Source of the DNA: Crocodylus rhombifer
Taxonomy: Eukaryota; Chordata; Crocodylia; Crocodylidae
NCBI GenBank assembly: GCA_038503035.1
Contig: JAVSML010025180.1
Span: 558,001-622,000, forward strand
DNA: 64,000 nt
Reading direction: 5' to 3'
Below, piece by piece: positions 53,601-60,060 of this stretch. Position 1 is the stretch's first letter; each line of letters begins with the position of its first letter. The position numbers and the translations under genes are program-made. Under the pieces are notes generated by a model. It was not told where the DNA came from and ran no database searches. It worked only from the letters and a program-made list of their open reading frames with translations.

Positions 53601-54603
53601 CTCCTTCACATAGGAGTTAAAATGTTTAGAACTTGAATGCCTAAATTGGCTGCTTGAATTAAATTTGTGTTTAAGTAACCATAGATTAGGATTCAAATTG
53701 GGAGCAGTAAGTCCTCAGGCAGTTATATGTACTAGTATGGGAAACTATGAATTAAATACTCTTGGCAATTGAAAAAAAAAAAAGCCACTTTTGTCAAGAT
53801 ACCCAGAGACAATCCCAGCGGGGTGCAGTGCCCAGGGCAAAGTAGCCTGCGTGGAGTCCCGTCCAGGGCAAAGCAGCCTGTGTGGGCTCCCCCCCGGCAC
53901 ACATATGCCATGCAGTGAAAGCCCTGGTACACTGGATAAGGTGGGATGGGTGGTGGCCAGAAGAGGCTAAGAGCCGTCCAACCTGCCTGGCAGGTGGATG
54001 GGCTAAACTGCAGCCATGGCCTCTCCGCCTGGCTTTGCAGGGCTCCCCAGAAGCATGGGGCCTGGGGCAGTTGCCCTGATTCACCCCCCTCAGGGATGGC
54101 CCTGGAGATACCCGATATTAGGTTTCCAATTTTGGAGTCCTGATTTATGTTTAACAGGTGATTCAAAACCTATGTAAAAATACACACAACCCTTTCACTA
54201 TAAAATACAGTGCAAGTCAGTGGAATTTAGTTATTTTGGGGTTTAAAATTCCCTGCCCATGAACATCCATAGCTCTGAGCGTTCTTGATACAGAACTTTA
54301 AAAGCACAAAAGAAAGTAGTTATACAGTGAAAGCTGTAGTAGTTCCTGCTCAACTTATCTCAGATCGATATGCAGCATATGTATTCACCTTAGTAAGAGC
54401 TATTTCATTCCCTAGGCATCTTTTTAAACTCTGTTTGATTGTGACACTGACAGAGCTTTGGGAAAGGGCACAATGCCTTTCATAGGTTTTCATGAACGTT
54501 TTAAGAATGGAGATGTCTGGAAGTGAACTGGCTTTTGTTTTCATTTTCTTTTTCTTCTTTTCTTGCATGACTTGAAGTTTTTTGTTGCCTTTTGTTGCTT
54601 TCC
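29528..54603 (-). CDS. Leucine-rich-repeat protein, RNI-like, orthologue not identified (nine chained exons)
   Basis: Nine minus-strand exons join with matching phases: 54603-54389, 52391-52239, 51647-51499, 49707-49567, 45710-45562, 42098-42009, 38042-37910, 35859-35753 and 29658-29528. They give about 420 residues; the first coding exon is not settled. The N-terminal part is basic (QEKKKKKMKTK). Then come helical/LRR segments (LGKELCVWGIQLSNQDIANL; LSSIVLDYTKFGDKRI; KLLTLSLCYCNLG; LYLNGNNLQCLGALELI), a Lys/Ser/Thr linker across two exons, and further LRRs (LVKLRLADNGIDGRGKGG; HLMELDLDGNAIGEL). The repeat spacing resembles ribonuclease-inhibitor-like LRR proteins of cilia and flagella such as the LRRC34 and TCTE1/DRC5 groups, but it is not one I recognise. 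It lies between RNF7 and the probable RASA2, where I know of no mammalian gene. All introns are free of frame conflict. A near X-box upstream (58337-58349) fits an RFX-driven ciliary gene. Function is inferred only. Confidence 0.75.
29659..30387 (-). other. LRR gene last intron, left part; non-coding
   Basis: AT-rich, nothing recognised before the hAT element at 30388. Confidence 0.5.
30388..31048. mobile_element. hAT element carrying a nested MITE
   Basis: The ends CAGTGATTCTCAGCC and, as complement of the right end, CAGTGGTTTTCAATG are inverted. The flanks GCTTAGAC and GCTTAATA share their first five bases. The outer parts are homologous, in reverse orientation, to the element at 55596-55880 (both contain TTGCAAAGAACT, TTTGAAATCTCTGGG and a GTTAGGTGTG block). 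The middle (30494-30832) is a Harbinger-like MITE that inserted later. Confidence 0.8.
30494..30832. mobile_element. Hairpin MITE family 1, copy A (nested)
   Basis: Shares its whole length with 35380-35694 and 43175-43511: GCGCTTTACC near the left, an internal hairpin (ATGTCTGTATAGATTGGGCA paired with the complement of ACTAAAGCAACCATTCTGTA), and AGTTTAAAGTAAAGCA near the right. An A-run (about 30510-30523) lies inside. The target duplication is unclear. Confidence 0.75.
31049..32605 (-). other. LRR gene last intron; C-rich patch, no exon
   Basis: Mostly AT-rich. A C-rich segment at about 31290-31545 and another GC-rich segment at 32296-32470 look like decayed repeats. No coding exon was recognised. 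Confidence 0.45.
32606..32873. mobile_element. Short inverted-repeat DNA element, probably hAT
   Basis: The ends TAGGGTTGCCAACCCT and, as complement of the right end, TAGGCTTGCCAACTCT form an inverted pair. The flanks ATTGGCAC and ACTGGTCC agree at 5 of 8. The sub-terminal CTCCAGGA/CTCCCGGAAT sequence also mirrors. No coding capacity. Confidence 0.6.
32874..33718 (-). other. LRR gene last intron; no feature recognised
   Basis: AT-rich sequence with chance frames only. Confidence 0.5.
33719..34797 (+). mobile_element. CR1 LINE, 5'-truncated, recent-looking
   Basis: Begins inside the reverse transcriptase (after ACACCCACACAGTC) and reads GVPQGSVLGPALFNIFISDL then FADDTKMWGDVGTL, with the FADD catalytic pair intact. 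The frame stays open for 248 codons (33774-34517), stops at TGA, then the last ORF2 segment and 3' tail continue to the terminal GAAACTATGAAA. It is nearly identical to the corresponding part of 43990-45535. Antisense to the LRR gene, inside an intron. Confidence 0.92.
34798..35379 (-). other. LRR gene intron; no feature recognised
   Basis: AT-rich, non-coding. Confidence 0.5.
35380..35694. mobile_element. Hairpin MITE family 1, copy B
   Basis: The ends GGACGCTGACAGAC and, as complement of the right end, GGCTGACTGCAGAC are inverted. Flanks are TTA (35377-35379) and TTA (35695-35697), the target preferred by PIF/Harbinger transposons. Internal hairpin: GTCTGTAGAGATTGGGTGCT and GGGGCTTTT pair with AAAAGCCCC and GTGCCCAGTCTCTACAGATA. 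It sits 58 bases from an exon of the LRR gene. Confidence 0.85.
35753..35859 (-). CDS. LRR gene exon
   Basis: Acceptor TTTTTAATTCAG, donor AATG|GTAAAA. 107 bases, phase 2 in and 1 out. It reads LIKYSEHLMELDLDGNAIGE then LCSADVKDALKERLN. LMELDLDGNAIGEL is a canonical LRR, and the tail forms the usual convex-side helix. Confidence 0.85.
35860..37909 (-). other. LRR gene intron with a CR1 scrap and GA repeat
   Basis: A short CR1 3' tail in minus orientation is likely at 36144-36220 (TCATAGATATTTAGGTCAGA). A GA-rich simple repeat lies at 37531-37558. Nothing else is recognised. Confidence 0.5.
37910..38042 (-). CDS. LRR gene exon, basic stretch plus LRR
   Basis: Acceptor TTTTTACTTGAAG, donor TTTA|GTAAGC. 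133 bases, phase 1 in and 2 out. It reads SKKRKKNPEIGSWLVKLRLA then DNGIDGRGKGGQNMVLEFTQ, ending FLI. The WLVKLRLADNGID segment is a canonical LRR strand and turn. It joins in frame to the next exon to give QFLIYLIKYSEHLMELDLDG. Confidence 0.85.
38043..39896 (-). other. LRR gene intron, non-coding
   Basis: A T-run lies at about 38571-38588 and a TA/GATA-type simple repeat at 39321-39375. No exon or transposon ends were recognised. Confidence 0.5.
39897..40498. mobile_element. hAT-type element with perfect 8-bp target duplication
   Basis: GTTTAAAG occurs at 39889-39896 and 40499-40506, an 8 of 8 match. The complement of the right end begins CAGAGGTGTCCAACTTTGTG, a classic hAT end; the left end (AGACTGTCTAACTGTTGGCC) is a more diverged version. 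The interior is GC-rich and non-coding. Confidence 0.8.
40507..42008 (-). other. LRR gene intron, non-coding
   Basis: No feature recognised. Confidence 0.5.
42009..42098 (-). CDS. LRR gene exon, linker
   Basis: Acceptor TTTCAAACAG, donor ATTG|GTAAGG. 90 bases, phase 1 on both sides. Ser/Thr/Asn-rich with Lys: GKGLNVHSAASGMNITPKTT then RSNTTESIIG. Chosen because the phase fits both neighbours and the composition continues the linker; there is no conserved motif. Confidence 0.55.
42099..43174 (-). other. LRR gene intron, non-coding
   Basis: No feature recognised. A moderately GC-rich patch at 42850-43020 has no homology I can name. Confidence 0.5.
43175..43511. mobile_element. Hairpin MITE family 1, copy C
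   Basis: The ends GGCTGTTGACAGATGT and, as complement of the right end, GAGGCTGCTTATAGATGT are inverted. Flanks are TCA (43172-43174) and TCA (43512-43514). The same internal hairpin and GTGCTTTACTGGAAGC / AGTTTAAAGTAAAGCC sub-termini as in copies A and B are present. Confidence 0.85.
43512..43989 (-). other. LRR gene intron, AT-rich
   Basis: Ends in a short ATCATCATAATG direct repeat at the junction with the CR1 copy. Confidence 0.5.
43990..45535 (+). mobile_element. CR1 LINE, longest copy, nearly open reverse transcriptase
   Basis: 5'-truncated; the endonuclease and ORF1 are missing. It starts with SAGPDDLYPRVLKEL, typical of the RT start, and keeps a 417-codon frame (44200-45453). This frame contains motif A (VFLDFRKAFDTVSH), GVPQGSVLGPALFNIFISDL, the catalytic FADDTK, and the C-terminal segment to the 3' tail. 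The frame is broken once, by a perfect 10-bp tandem duplication at 44190-44209 that separates 43965-44222 from the main frame. The 3' tail ends GAAACTATGAAACTAGGAAA. Lacking its 5' end it cannot be autonomous. Antisense to the LRR gene, 27 bases from an exon. Confidence 0.95.
45562..45710 (-). CDS. LRR gene exon
   Basis: Acceptor TTTTTGTCACAG, donor GAAG|GTGGGA. 149 bases, phase 2 in and 1 out. It reads (C)NLYLNGNNLQCLGALELIK, one clear LRR, then runs into a polar stretch (NNLARDKETNTMKFSNATGH) that begins the linker. Directly 5' on the plus strand a CR1 copy ends at about 45535, only some 27 bases from this exon. Confidence 0.8.
45711..47590 (-). other. LRR gene intron, non-coding
   Basis: AT-rich. 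No exon or defined transposon was recognised. Confidence 0.5.
47591..48900. repeat. Unclassified repeat-like block with degenerate tandem units
   Basis: More GC-rich than its surroundings. At 48219-48440 there are three diverged units containing GACCTGAATTGATTGACCCA, GAGCTAGTTAACCCAGGAAC and GACCTGGATTGATTAACCCA, followed by variable AT-rich spacers with TTATTTGATT. The block may be a retroviral LTR-like remnant, but no end structure or coding sequence supports this. Confidence 0.35.
48901..49566 (-). other. LRR gene intron, non-coding
   Basis: Nothing recognised. Confidence 0.5.
49567..49707 (-). CDS. LRR gene exon
   Basis: Acceptor CTTTTATAG, donor TTTG|GTAAGA. 141 bases, phase 2 in and 2 out. 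It reads FGDKRINGLVSGLMGNRKLL then TLSLCYCNLGPESGTELG, a full RNI-type LRR: conserved leucines, the N in CNLG, and a following helix. Confidence 0.85.
49708..50648 (-). other. LRR gene intron, non-coding
   Basis: Nothing recognised. Confidence 0.5.
50649..50876. mobile_element. Harbinger-like MITE, family 2
   Basis: The ends GGAGTGTCTACATG and, as complement of the right end, GGCACATCTACAGA are inverted. Sub-terminal TGCATTAATGC / TGCACATTAAGTG sequences mirror each other. No clear target duplication. Confidence 0.55.
50930..51350 (-). mobile_element. CR1 LINE 3' fragment, minus orientation
   Basis: The plus strand shows the complement of a CR1 tail (ATGGGATTGGAAGGCACCTC, CATCCAACTTCCTGCATGG), then complementary ORF2 sequence with TTAAAAACCTCCAATGATGG and GTTTCAGATATTTGAAGA-like blocks. 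Decayed. Confidence 0.75.
51499..51647 (-). CDS. LRR gene exon
   Basis: Acceptor TTACCAG, donor ACTAA|GTAAGT. 149 bases, phase 0 in and 2 out. It reads ALLLEQDGCTTYPFCSLEII and ends LSSIVLDYT(K); the C-terminal half fits an LRR strand. Confidence 0.75.
51648..52238 (-). other. LRR gene intron, non-coding
   Basis: Nothing recognised. Confidence 0.6.
52239..52391 (-). CDS. LRR gene exon
   Basis: Acceptor GTTTTCTAG, donor CTT|GTAAGT. 153 bases, phase 0 on both sides, 51 codons with no stop. It reads FVLTSSENSKGDVQPVSLTP then RTIRDERYMLGKELCVWGIQ, ending LSNQDIANL. Confidence 0.75.
52447..52600 (-). mobile_element. CR1 3' tail fragment, minus orientation
   Basis: The plus strand carries TCATAGACATCAGGGCTGGA and GGGACCTCGGGAGATCATCG, the complement of the CR1 tail also seen at 27.2 kb on the plus strand. 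It lies 55 bases from an LRR-gene exon. Confidence 0.8.
52667..53105. mobile_element. hAT-type non-autonomous element, 439 bp
   Basis: The ends CAGGGGCATCAGACATAG and, as complement of the right end, CAGGGGTGTCAAACTCAC are inverted. The flanks TGTTAAAT and TCTTAAAT agree at 7 of 8. GC-rich non-coding interior. Confidence 0.88.
53106..54388 (-). other. LRR gene intron with a GC-rich repeat
   Basis: A GC-rich repeat of unknown class occupies about 53772-54110; an A-run (53770-53781) is at its left edge, as in a reverse-transcribed sequence or an internally primed copy. The rest is AT-rich and non-coding. Confidence 0.4.
54389..54603 (-). CDS. LRR gene exon (first certain exon), basic segment
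   Basis: Acceptor TTGTATTTCAG, donor AAG|GTGAAT. 215 bases: two bases complete an upstream codon, then 71 codons in phase 0 at the end. The product begins KATKGNKKLQVMQEKKKKKM and ends SVTIKQSLKRCLGNEIALTK. The in-frame ATG at 54568 could serve as a start, but the exon has a good acceptor, so an upstream coding exon is likely. Confidence 0.7.
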
Positions 54604-55595
54604 CTGAAATACAAAATCCAAGCTTATTTTTATTAAAAACAAAACTGCTATTGAAATGTTAGTGTTATGATAATGCAAAGAACAGTTATGTAAGAGCATG
54701 TGTATCTTGGCTCATCCTGAGTTATTGCTGCACTTATATACTGATGTATCGACAAAACAAACACTATTGGAACATTTAAGTACAGCATAACATCAATTTT
54801 TCTGCCAAAAGAAATAGTTTAGAAATCATATAAAAATGCAAGCAATGCTTATTAGCATAGGTCTATGCCAATACCACTCCTAAAGTACTGCATTACCAGT
54901 GCTGTTTCACCAGTAGGACATACTCCTACATAACAGCCAGTACTAATAATACAGTTGTGGTTACAGCAGGGACAACAATAGGGGGCAGAGAATGGGGCAG
55001 CAACACTGGAAGGCAGTCAGGATTATGGGGCCCGCACTGAACAGCTGTAACAATACTAACACTAGGAGCTGTCAGGGCAGTGCTGAGCTGCAGGATGCAG
55101 ATGCTGAGAGGGCTTTGTTTATAATAATTTCTTAAATGAATGTGCAACTTTCTAACAGCAAAGCCTAACACAGAAGCCCATAGACTAACAATCATGAACG
55201 CTGGAAAACATTTTTACTGTAGTCTCAAAGTCTTGTTCTCATAGTGAACTGTGTGAGGGTCTTAATGCCTCAGAAGTATAGAAACCTGGAGTGAAGAAAT
55301 CAGAGCTGTGTACCACCCCCCACACCAGTAGGTAACGATAAAGCAAAATCCTCATTATTTTCACTATAATGCAAAGTTCATACCGGATTTGGCATTAATG
55401 TTACTAAAGCCAAGTGGAATTTAGAAGGGAAGGACATTATGTAATTTAGACATTAACTGTATGAGCATCACAGGTTTTACAATGCATTACCCATGTTTAT
55501 AGCAACCAAGAGAGAATCCAAGATTTAATTTAGGATGGAGAAGGAATTTTGTAAAGGTTTTTCATTCCTAGACAGAATGTTTTAAATATCTAAGG
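54604..55595 (-). other. LRR gene upstream intron or flank
   Basis: Nothing recognised. Confidence 0.5.
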
Positions 55596-55880
55596 CAGTG
55601 ATTCTTAACCTTTCTAGACTCAAGGCCCCCTCAGAAAATGCCAACTCTTAGCTTTCACTCATTTCTTAAATGCAGAAAAATAACAGTAAAGCTTCTGTTG
55701 CAAAGAACTGAGAAAGACCATGACAGTCAGCATGGTTTTGACTCTGAAGATTCCTATTTGAAATCTCTGGGATTACCTTGTGAATTGTGTGTAGGTGTCA
55801 CCACACCTAACAGTGTTAATGGTGCATGGCTCCCTGCACCACTCTTAAAAGGATATGATAGTACTGAGTGAGAATCCCCA
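55596..55880. mobile_element. hAT-type element, 285 bp
   Basis: Left end CAGTGATTCTTAACC; the right end is diverged (...GAGTGAGAATCCCCA). The flanks ATCTAAGG (55588-55595) and ATCTATAG (55881-55888) agree at 6 of 8. The interior is homologous to 30388-31048 in the opposite orientation, without the MITE, and so shows the uninterrupted form of that family. Confidence 0.78.
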
Positions 55881-58016
55881 ATCTATAGCAAAGCATTGTA
55901 GCAAGCCAACTGTTGCTGTTGGTGATTCAATCCCACATAGGCCTGAGTGTATTCTGCTTGTTGCCAAATCTTAACACCCCTTGTAGTCCACCCGTGATGC
56001 GTCTTCTTTCTCCTCTTCTTCCTGTACACACAGAGGTGTAACAACAGCGCCGGGTGCCCAGGAAAGTGGCAACACACAGGAGTAGCAGTAACTTCTGGCT
56101 GCTGCTATGCTGCCAGGGTGGCTGTGGTGGCAGCAGTTTTTTCCACTTTTTCCCTCTCCCAAGTTGGTGCCTGGGCAGCTGCCATGGTCATCCCCCTTTC
56201 CCTCCCTCCCAGTTATGATACTGTGTACACACCTCTCCATTTGAAGCAGAGTCCAATCCTAAACCCCAGATTGATTTGCCAGTTCAGAATATACACCTGA
56301 AGTTTAATTTCACACCTGGATCCTTGACTACTATGAGGCTGCTATAAGAAAAAACATTTTCCGTAGTTGGTGACATTAAACTAACTTGATATTCCCTACC
56401 ATCTACCTCAAAAAACCCAGTAGAATAGACTTGATGTTAGAAATCTCTTCTATTCAGTTAAATCAGCTTATCATAAAACACATTTGTCATAAATGGTTCT
56501 AAGACTGGTGGCCTATGAAGTCGAACTGGTAGTCTGTTTATGGTAGTTTCTTTTGTGCTTCCTGTTGTTTTACCGTGTGACACTAATCAGCACCTATGCT
56601 AGGAGCATGAAGGAATATCTCCCCTGAAAAAAGCTAACCTGAGTTTACTATTTTATGAGTCATCTATAAAGAAAAGATAGTCTGGGTTTTAATTAATGCC
56701 AGAAGCTTGAATTTGAAACTGGGGATGGTAGAGACTAAAGTCAAGCTGCTGAACCCAAGCTACTGTCTTCTCTGCTATTTTAACTCCTTTGTTAGCCAGC
56801 CTAAGAAACATGTTTTCTCTCTTGCACTGGAGACACGTGCTTTGCTGTTTTCTTACTGTTTAACGTCCCGTACAGGTTCTTGAGAGCTGCAGCCATGGAA
56901 CTAGTGTAGAGGTATGAGGGTCTCTGACTTGATGCTTTTGGCCTCACACGGGTCACGGTTTTTTCTGGTTCCAGGGTAGTTGTACAGGCTGTAAACTGGG
57001 AAGTAAAGCCTGCTGGTTAGAGTGAGAAATTCTATGGTGGTATCTTTAGAAAGTGGCCTCTTCCTGAGCCCTCCCTTTGGTCACTGGATTTAACCACAGA
57101 AAGGAGTTGTTTGGGCCTAAAGTATTTTTCTCTCTGACTGCAGCTAAGGATGGAGTGCCCTGCACAGCTCCCATAGGACGGTTGCTGCCCTGGACCACGG
57201 GGTTCTTAATTCAAGTTTCAGGTCGATGGGGCTGCATGGCCTGGTGAGTTGAGCAGGCGCCATTCCTTGTGTGCCATGGCTTTACTAATCACACCAGAGG
57301 ATATTATGTTTCATGGAGATTTTAAACATATGTTGTTGGGTAGAGAAGTAACAATGTGGCTGCACACCCAGGGCAGTAGACTTCTGGTCACCACTGTTGT
57401 TGGTATGATTGCGCAGCTGTGTTTTCCCTTCCACACCCCCTCCTCCCTTCCCTCCTCCCCCCGCCAAAAAAAAAAATCAGCATCTGAGAAAGCTGCCCCA
57501 GTTCCTCCACTCTAGCTAATGCCACTGCTCTTCAGATTATATGATATATTCTTCTCTTCAGGTTGCTTAGTAATTGATATAAAGAGCTTATCTGGATTTA
57601 TATTTCCTTTTATTTTTACTCTAAAATACTTCTAAAGCTATTCAGGATAATCCACAAAACCAGCAAAGTCTTCATTCTCACTTACAGTAGTGTAAATCAA
57701 CACGTTCTGTTTCAGTTAGCAGAAAGGGTATGTGTACAATACAAACCTGTCACACCACTTCAGAGCTCAGCTCATCCCCACGTGCATGGCATGGCATACG
57801 CACAAAGCCCACAAACCTTTTATTAAACACATTAGAGGCAGGCAAGTCAGTGGTTAATTCAATAGCTTTTAAAGTACCATTTCTTATCCCTGGCTTGGTG
57901 TGAGAAAGTAAAGGTAATACCAATAGAAATGACAGAAAATAGCTAAAGGAGAGGATCAAATATATGTTTCCTTGGCCTGAACATTTAGAGGCAGAAACAG
58001 AAGATTTAAGAGAGCT
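55881..58016 (-). other. LRR gene upstream region; a possible small exon, otherwise non-coding
   Basis: A weak candidate 44-base exon lies on the minus strand near 55978-56021 (acceptor TGTGTGTACAG; basic reading KKRRKKTHHGW; poor donor GTGTTA). Its length and phase would bridge the candidate first exon and the exon at 54603. A short A-run lies at 57466-57475. Nothing else was recognised. Confidence 0.25.
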
Positions 58017-58078
58017 CACCTGAATTGATTTCCCCACACGAGGCTGGTAGAATATGGATTTCCCCTACCCTCTTTCAT
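58017..58078 (-). CDS. Candidate first coding exon of the LRR gene
   Basis: A minus-strand ATG with purine at -3 (GGGAGATGA) opens a frame MKEGRGNPYSTSLVWGNQF and ends at a good donor TTCAG|GTGAGC in phase 2. A direct join to 54603 would not keep phase, so one more exon is needed. Its position, about 0.25 kb downstream of an X-box-like site, is what makes it attractive. Confidence 0.3.
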
Positions 58079-58336
58079 CTCCCTTGCAGTATGTGTTATG
58101 GCAGCAATGGTGCTGACACAGCAGCTGCTGTCTACAACTGTAGAAGGAAAGAGCGGAGTTATGCTAATACTTACCTCCTTTGTAAATCACTTGGTGGATC
58201 TGTGGAGAAAAGGTGCCATATCAGTGCCTCGCTTGGATGTTGTTGTAGTTCATAGCTGATTCTTACCAGTGTAGATTCATTCCACTTTGCTGAGAGCCTC
58301 TGCAGGCTCCTTGGCAGCTGCAGTCAGCGTTTCTCT

Positions 58337-58349
58337 GTCTCCTAGCAAC
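58337..58349 (-). promoter_or_regulatory. X-box-like (RFX) site upstream of the LRR gene
   Basis: GTCTCC-T-AGCAAC fits the RFX X-box GTNRCC(0-3)RGYAAC with one mismatch in the left half-site (T for purine) and a perfect right half-site. RFX factors drive ciliary genes from sites within a few hundred bases of the start. The surrounding 58.25-58.65 kb has more CG dinucleotides than its neighbours. Confidence 0.45.
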
Positions 58350-59479
58350 CAAGTCACAGGATTCGGAAGAAGAACGCTGACCCTTTGGTGTTTAAATGGC
58401 TGGACTCCCACCCCTCAGCCTCCCATTCAGCTCGTAACCTGTCAGTGCAGTAGTTGCATATTGGTTGAGAGAAAACACCAAGTTAATTCTCTGCCTTGAT
58501 TTGAGCCCCTCACTAACATGCATGTACCCCCGCAATATCCTTTCCTCACCGTCTGCTCCTGTCCATTGCCAAAATTCTCCTCGAAAAGCCGAACTGGAGT
58601 GAACTTGAAGATTTCGAGACCAATCAGAACTAAAACCTTCTGCAGAGTTTTTTTAAACTGACTTGGGTAAGTAGTTTTTTTCATTTTTATTTTTAAAAAA
58701 AACCTTTGAAGTATCTTGAGTTCAAGTCTGTCTATAAACTTGGGGATGGTTAGTTTGTCTCTTCTCACTTCCTAACATCAGAAAAGTGGCCAGACTGAGG
58801 TGGCCTATTGAAAGAAGAGGGGAGGGGAGTGGGGGAAGGACAGCTTTGAATAATACTCAGTTGTGTAGCTTTAATAGCAGAAAAGTTTTTACCTAGACTG
58901 CAGTACCTGTTAGTCAGGTACTGCTCGCATTTCATATACAGCTAAAATAATCCTTGGTAAGAGAATACAGATCAAAGGTCTGCATTTCAATTAATACAAG
59001 TTTTTTTCCAGTTCACACTGTTCTACCTGTTCATATTAATCAGATGTTTTACAAAAATATATGAATTACAAGTGCTTATAGTTAGCAGTGTTCAGAGCTC
59101 ATTTATCTGCTGTCATGAACTCAGTGCCATTTAAAAAAATCCAAAGTAAACATTTTTTACAAAAGGGAACCACAAGATTTCTATTAAAGAACGTTGTGTC
59201 CTTTTATTATGAAAATATTAAACTAGACTTGACATTAAATCATCACTTGATCACTGTAAAATGACACTTTTGAAGCAGTAAGAATGCTGTTCAGACATAA
59301 ACATTTGCAAGACTGAATTTAGACAGATTTTGAAATGATGATTTTGAAATATGGGTGCATTTATTCTTTCGTAAATATGTTCATTAAATACATTGTTCCA
59401 CACAGCTCAAATGTCTGGATTTGTAAAATGGCACTGAGAAAGATGATAATACACTGCTGGCATTTTGGGAAGAGGTATG
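58350..59479. other. Intergenic; moderately CpG-containing then AT-rich
   Basis: An alternative minus-strand first exon ending GAGCAGACG|GTGAGG (58540s) is conceivable but does not fit the phase of later exons. Otherwise nothing recognised. Confidence 0.4.
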
Positions 59480-60060
59480 TTTGTTACGTTATTCAGTTCC
59501 TTGAGACTAAGACCTCTGATAACATATGGCACAGAAAAGCTGTGGCTGTGATCAGCTAGTCTGACTTCCTTTATAAATGCAGATCACAGGATTTTCCAGT
59601 ATTAGTTCTTTAAACTAGCACCACGGTCTTCAAGGAAATACCCAATCTTGACTTAGAAATTTCAGTGATTGAAACGTCAATCATAACTTGGGGTAAATTG
59701 CGCCAGCGGTTAATTCCAGGCCCCGTTTCTGGCCTGCATATTTGTCTAGTGTTTTTGCCAGCCAGTGGACTGTGTTATATCAGAGGTCTATTCTCCACAT
59801 AGTTACAACTGTTTAAGTCAACCCTTTAACCATTTTGCTAGTAAGCTGAACACATTGACCTCTTCAAATCTCTCACTAAACAGGGTATTTTTTAATCGTC
59901 TAAAGTATTCTCATGGCTTTTCTCTGAACCTTCTGCAATGTATTTACATCTCTATCATCCTGTGGGCACCAGAATTGGACACAGCATTCCAGCAGCAGTT
60001 GCTCAAGTGCAGAGGTAACAACCTCACTGTTTCTGCTTCAGATTATTTTGTGACCTCATT
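59480..60060 (-). mobile_element. CR1 LINE fragment, minus orientation
   Basis: The plus strand shows the complement of CR1 ORF2 3' sequence: CTTCAAGGAAATACCCAATC, a block near GGTTAATTCCAGGCCCC, TTCTCTGAACCTTCTGCAAT and CACCAGAATTGGACACAGCA. Decayed, no open frame. Confidence 0.75.

Noticed and set aside
58442..58768. 108-codon minus-strand frame with FKKTLQKVLVLIGLEIFKF as an LRR-gene exon
   Set aside because: Its donor (GACG|GTGAGG) leaves a phase that cannot join the known exons, and it lies upstream of the X-box-like site, so it would be outside the transcript.
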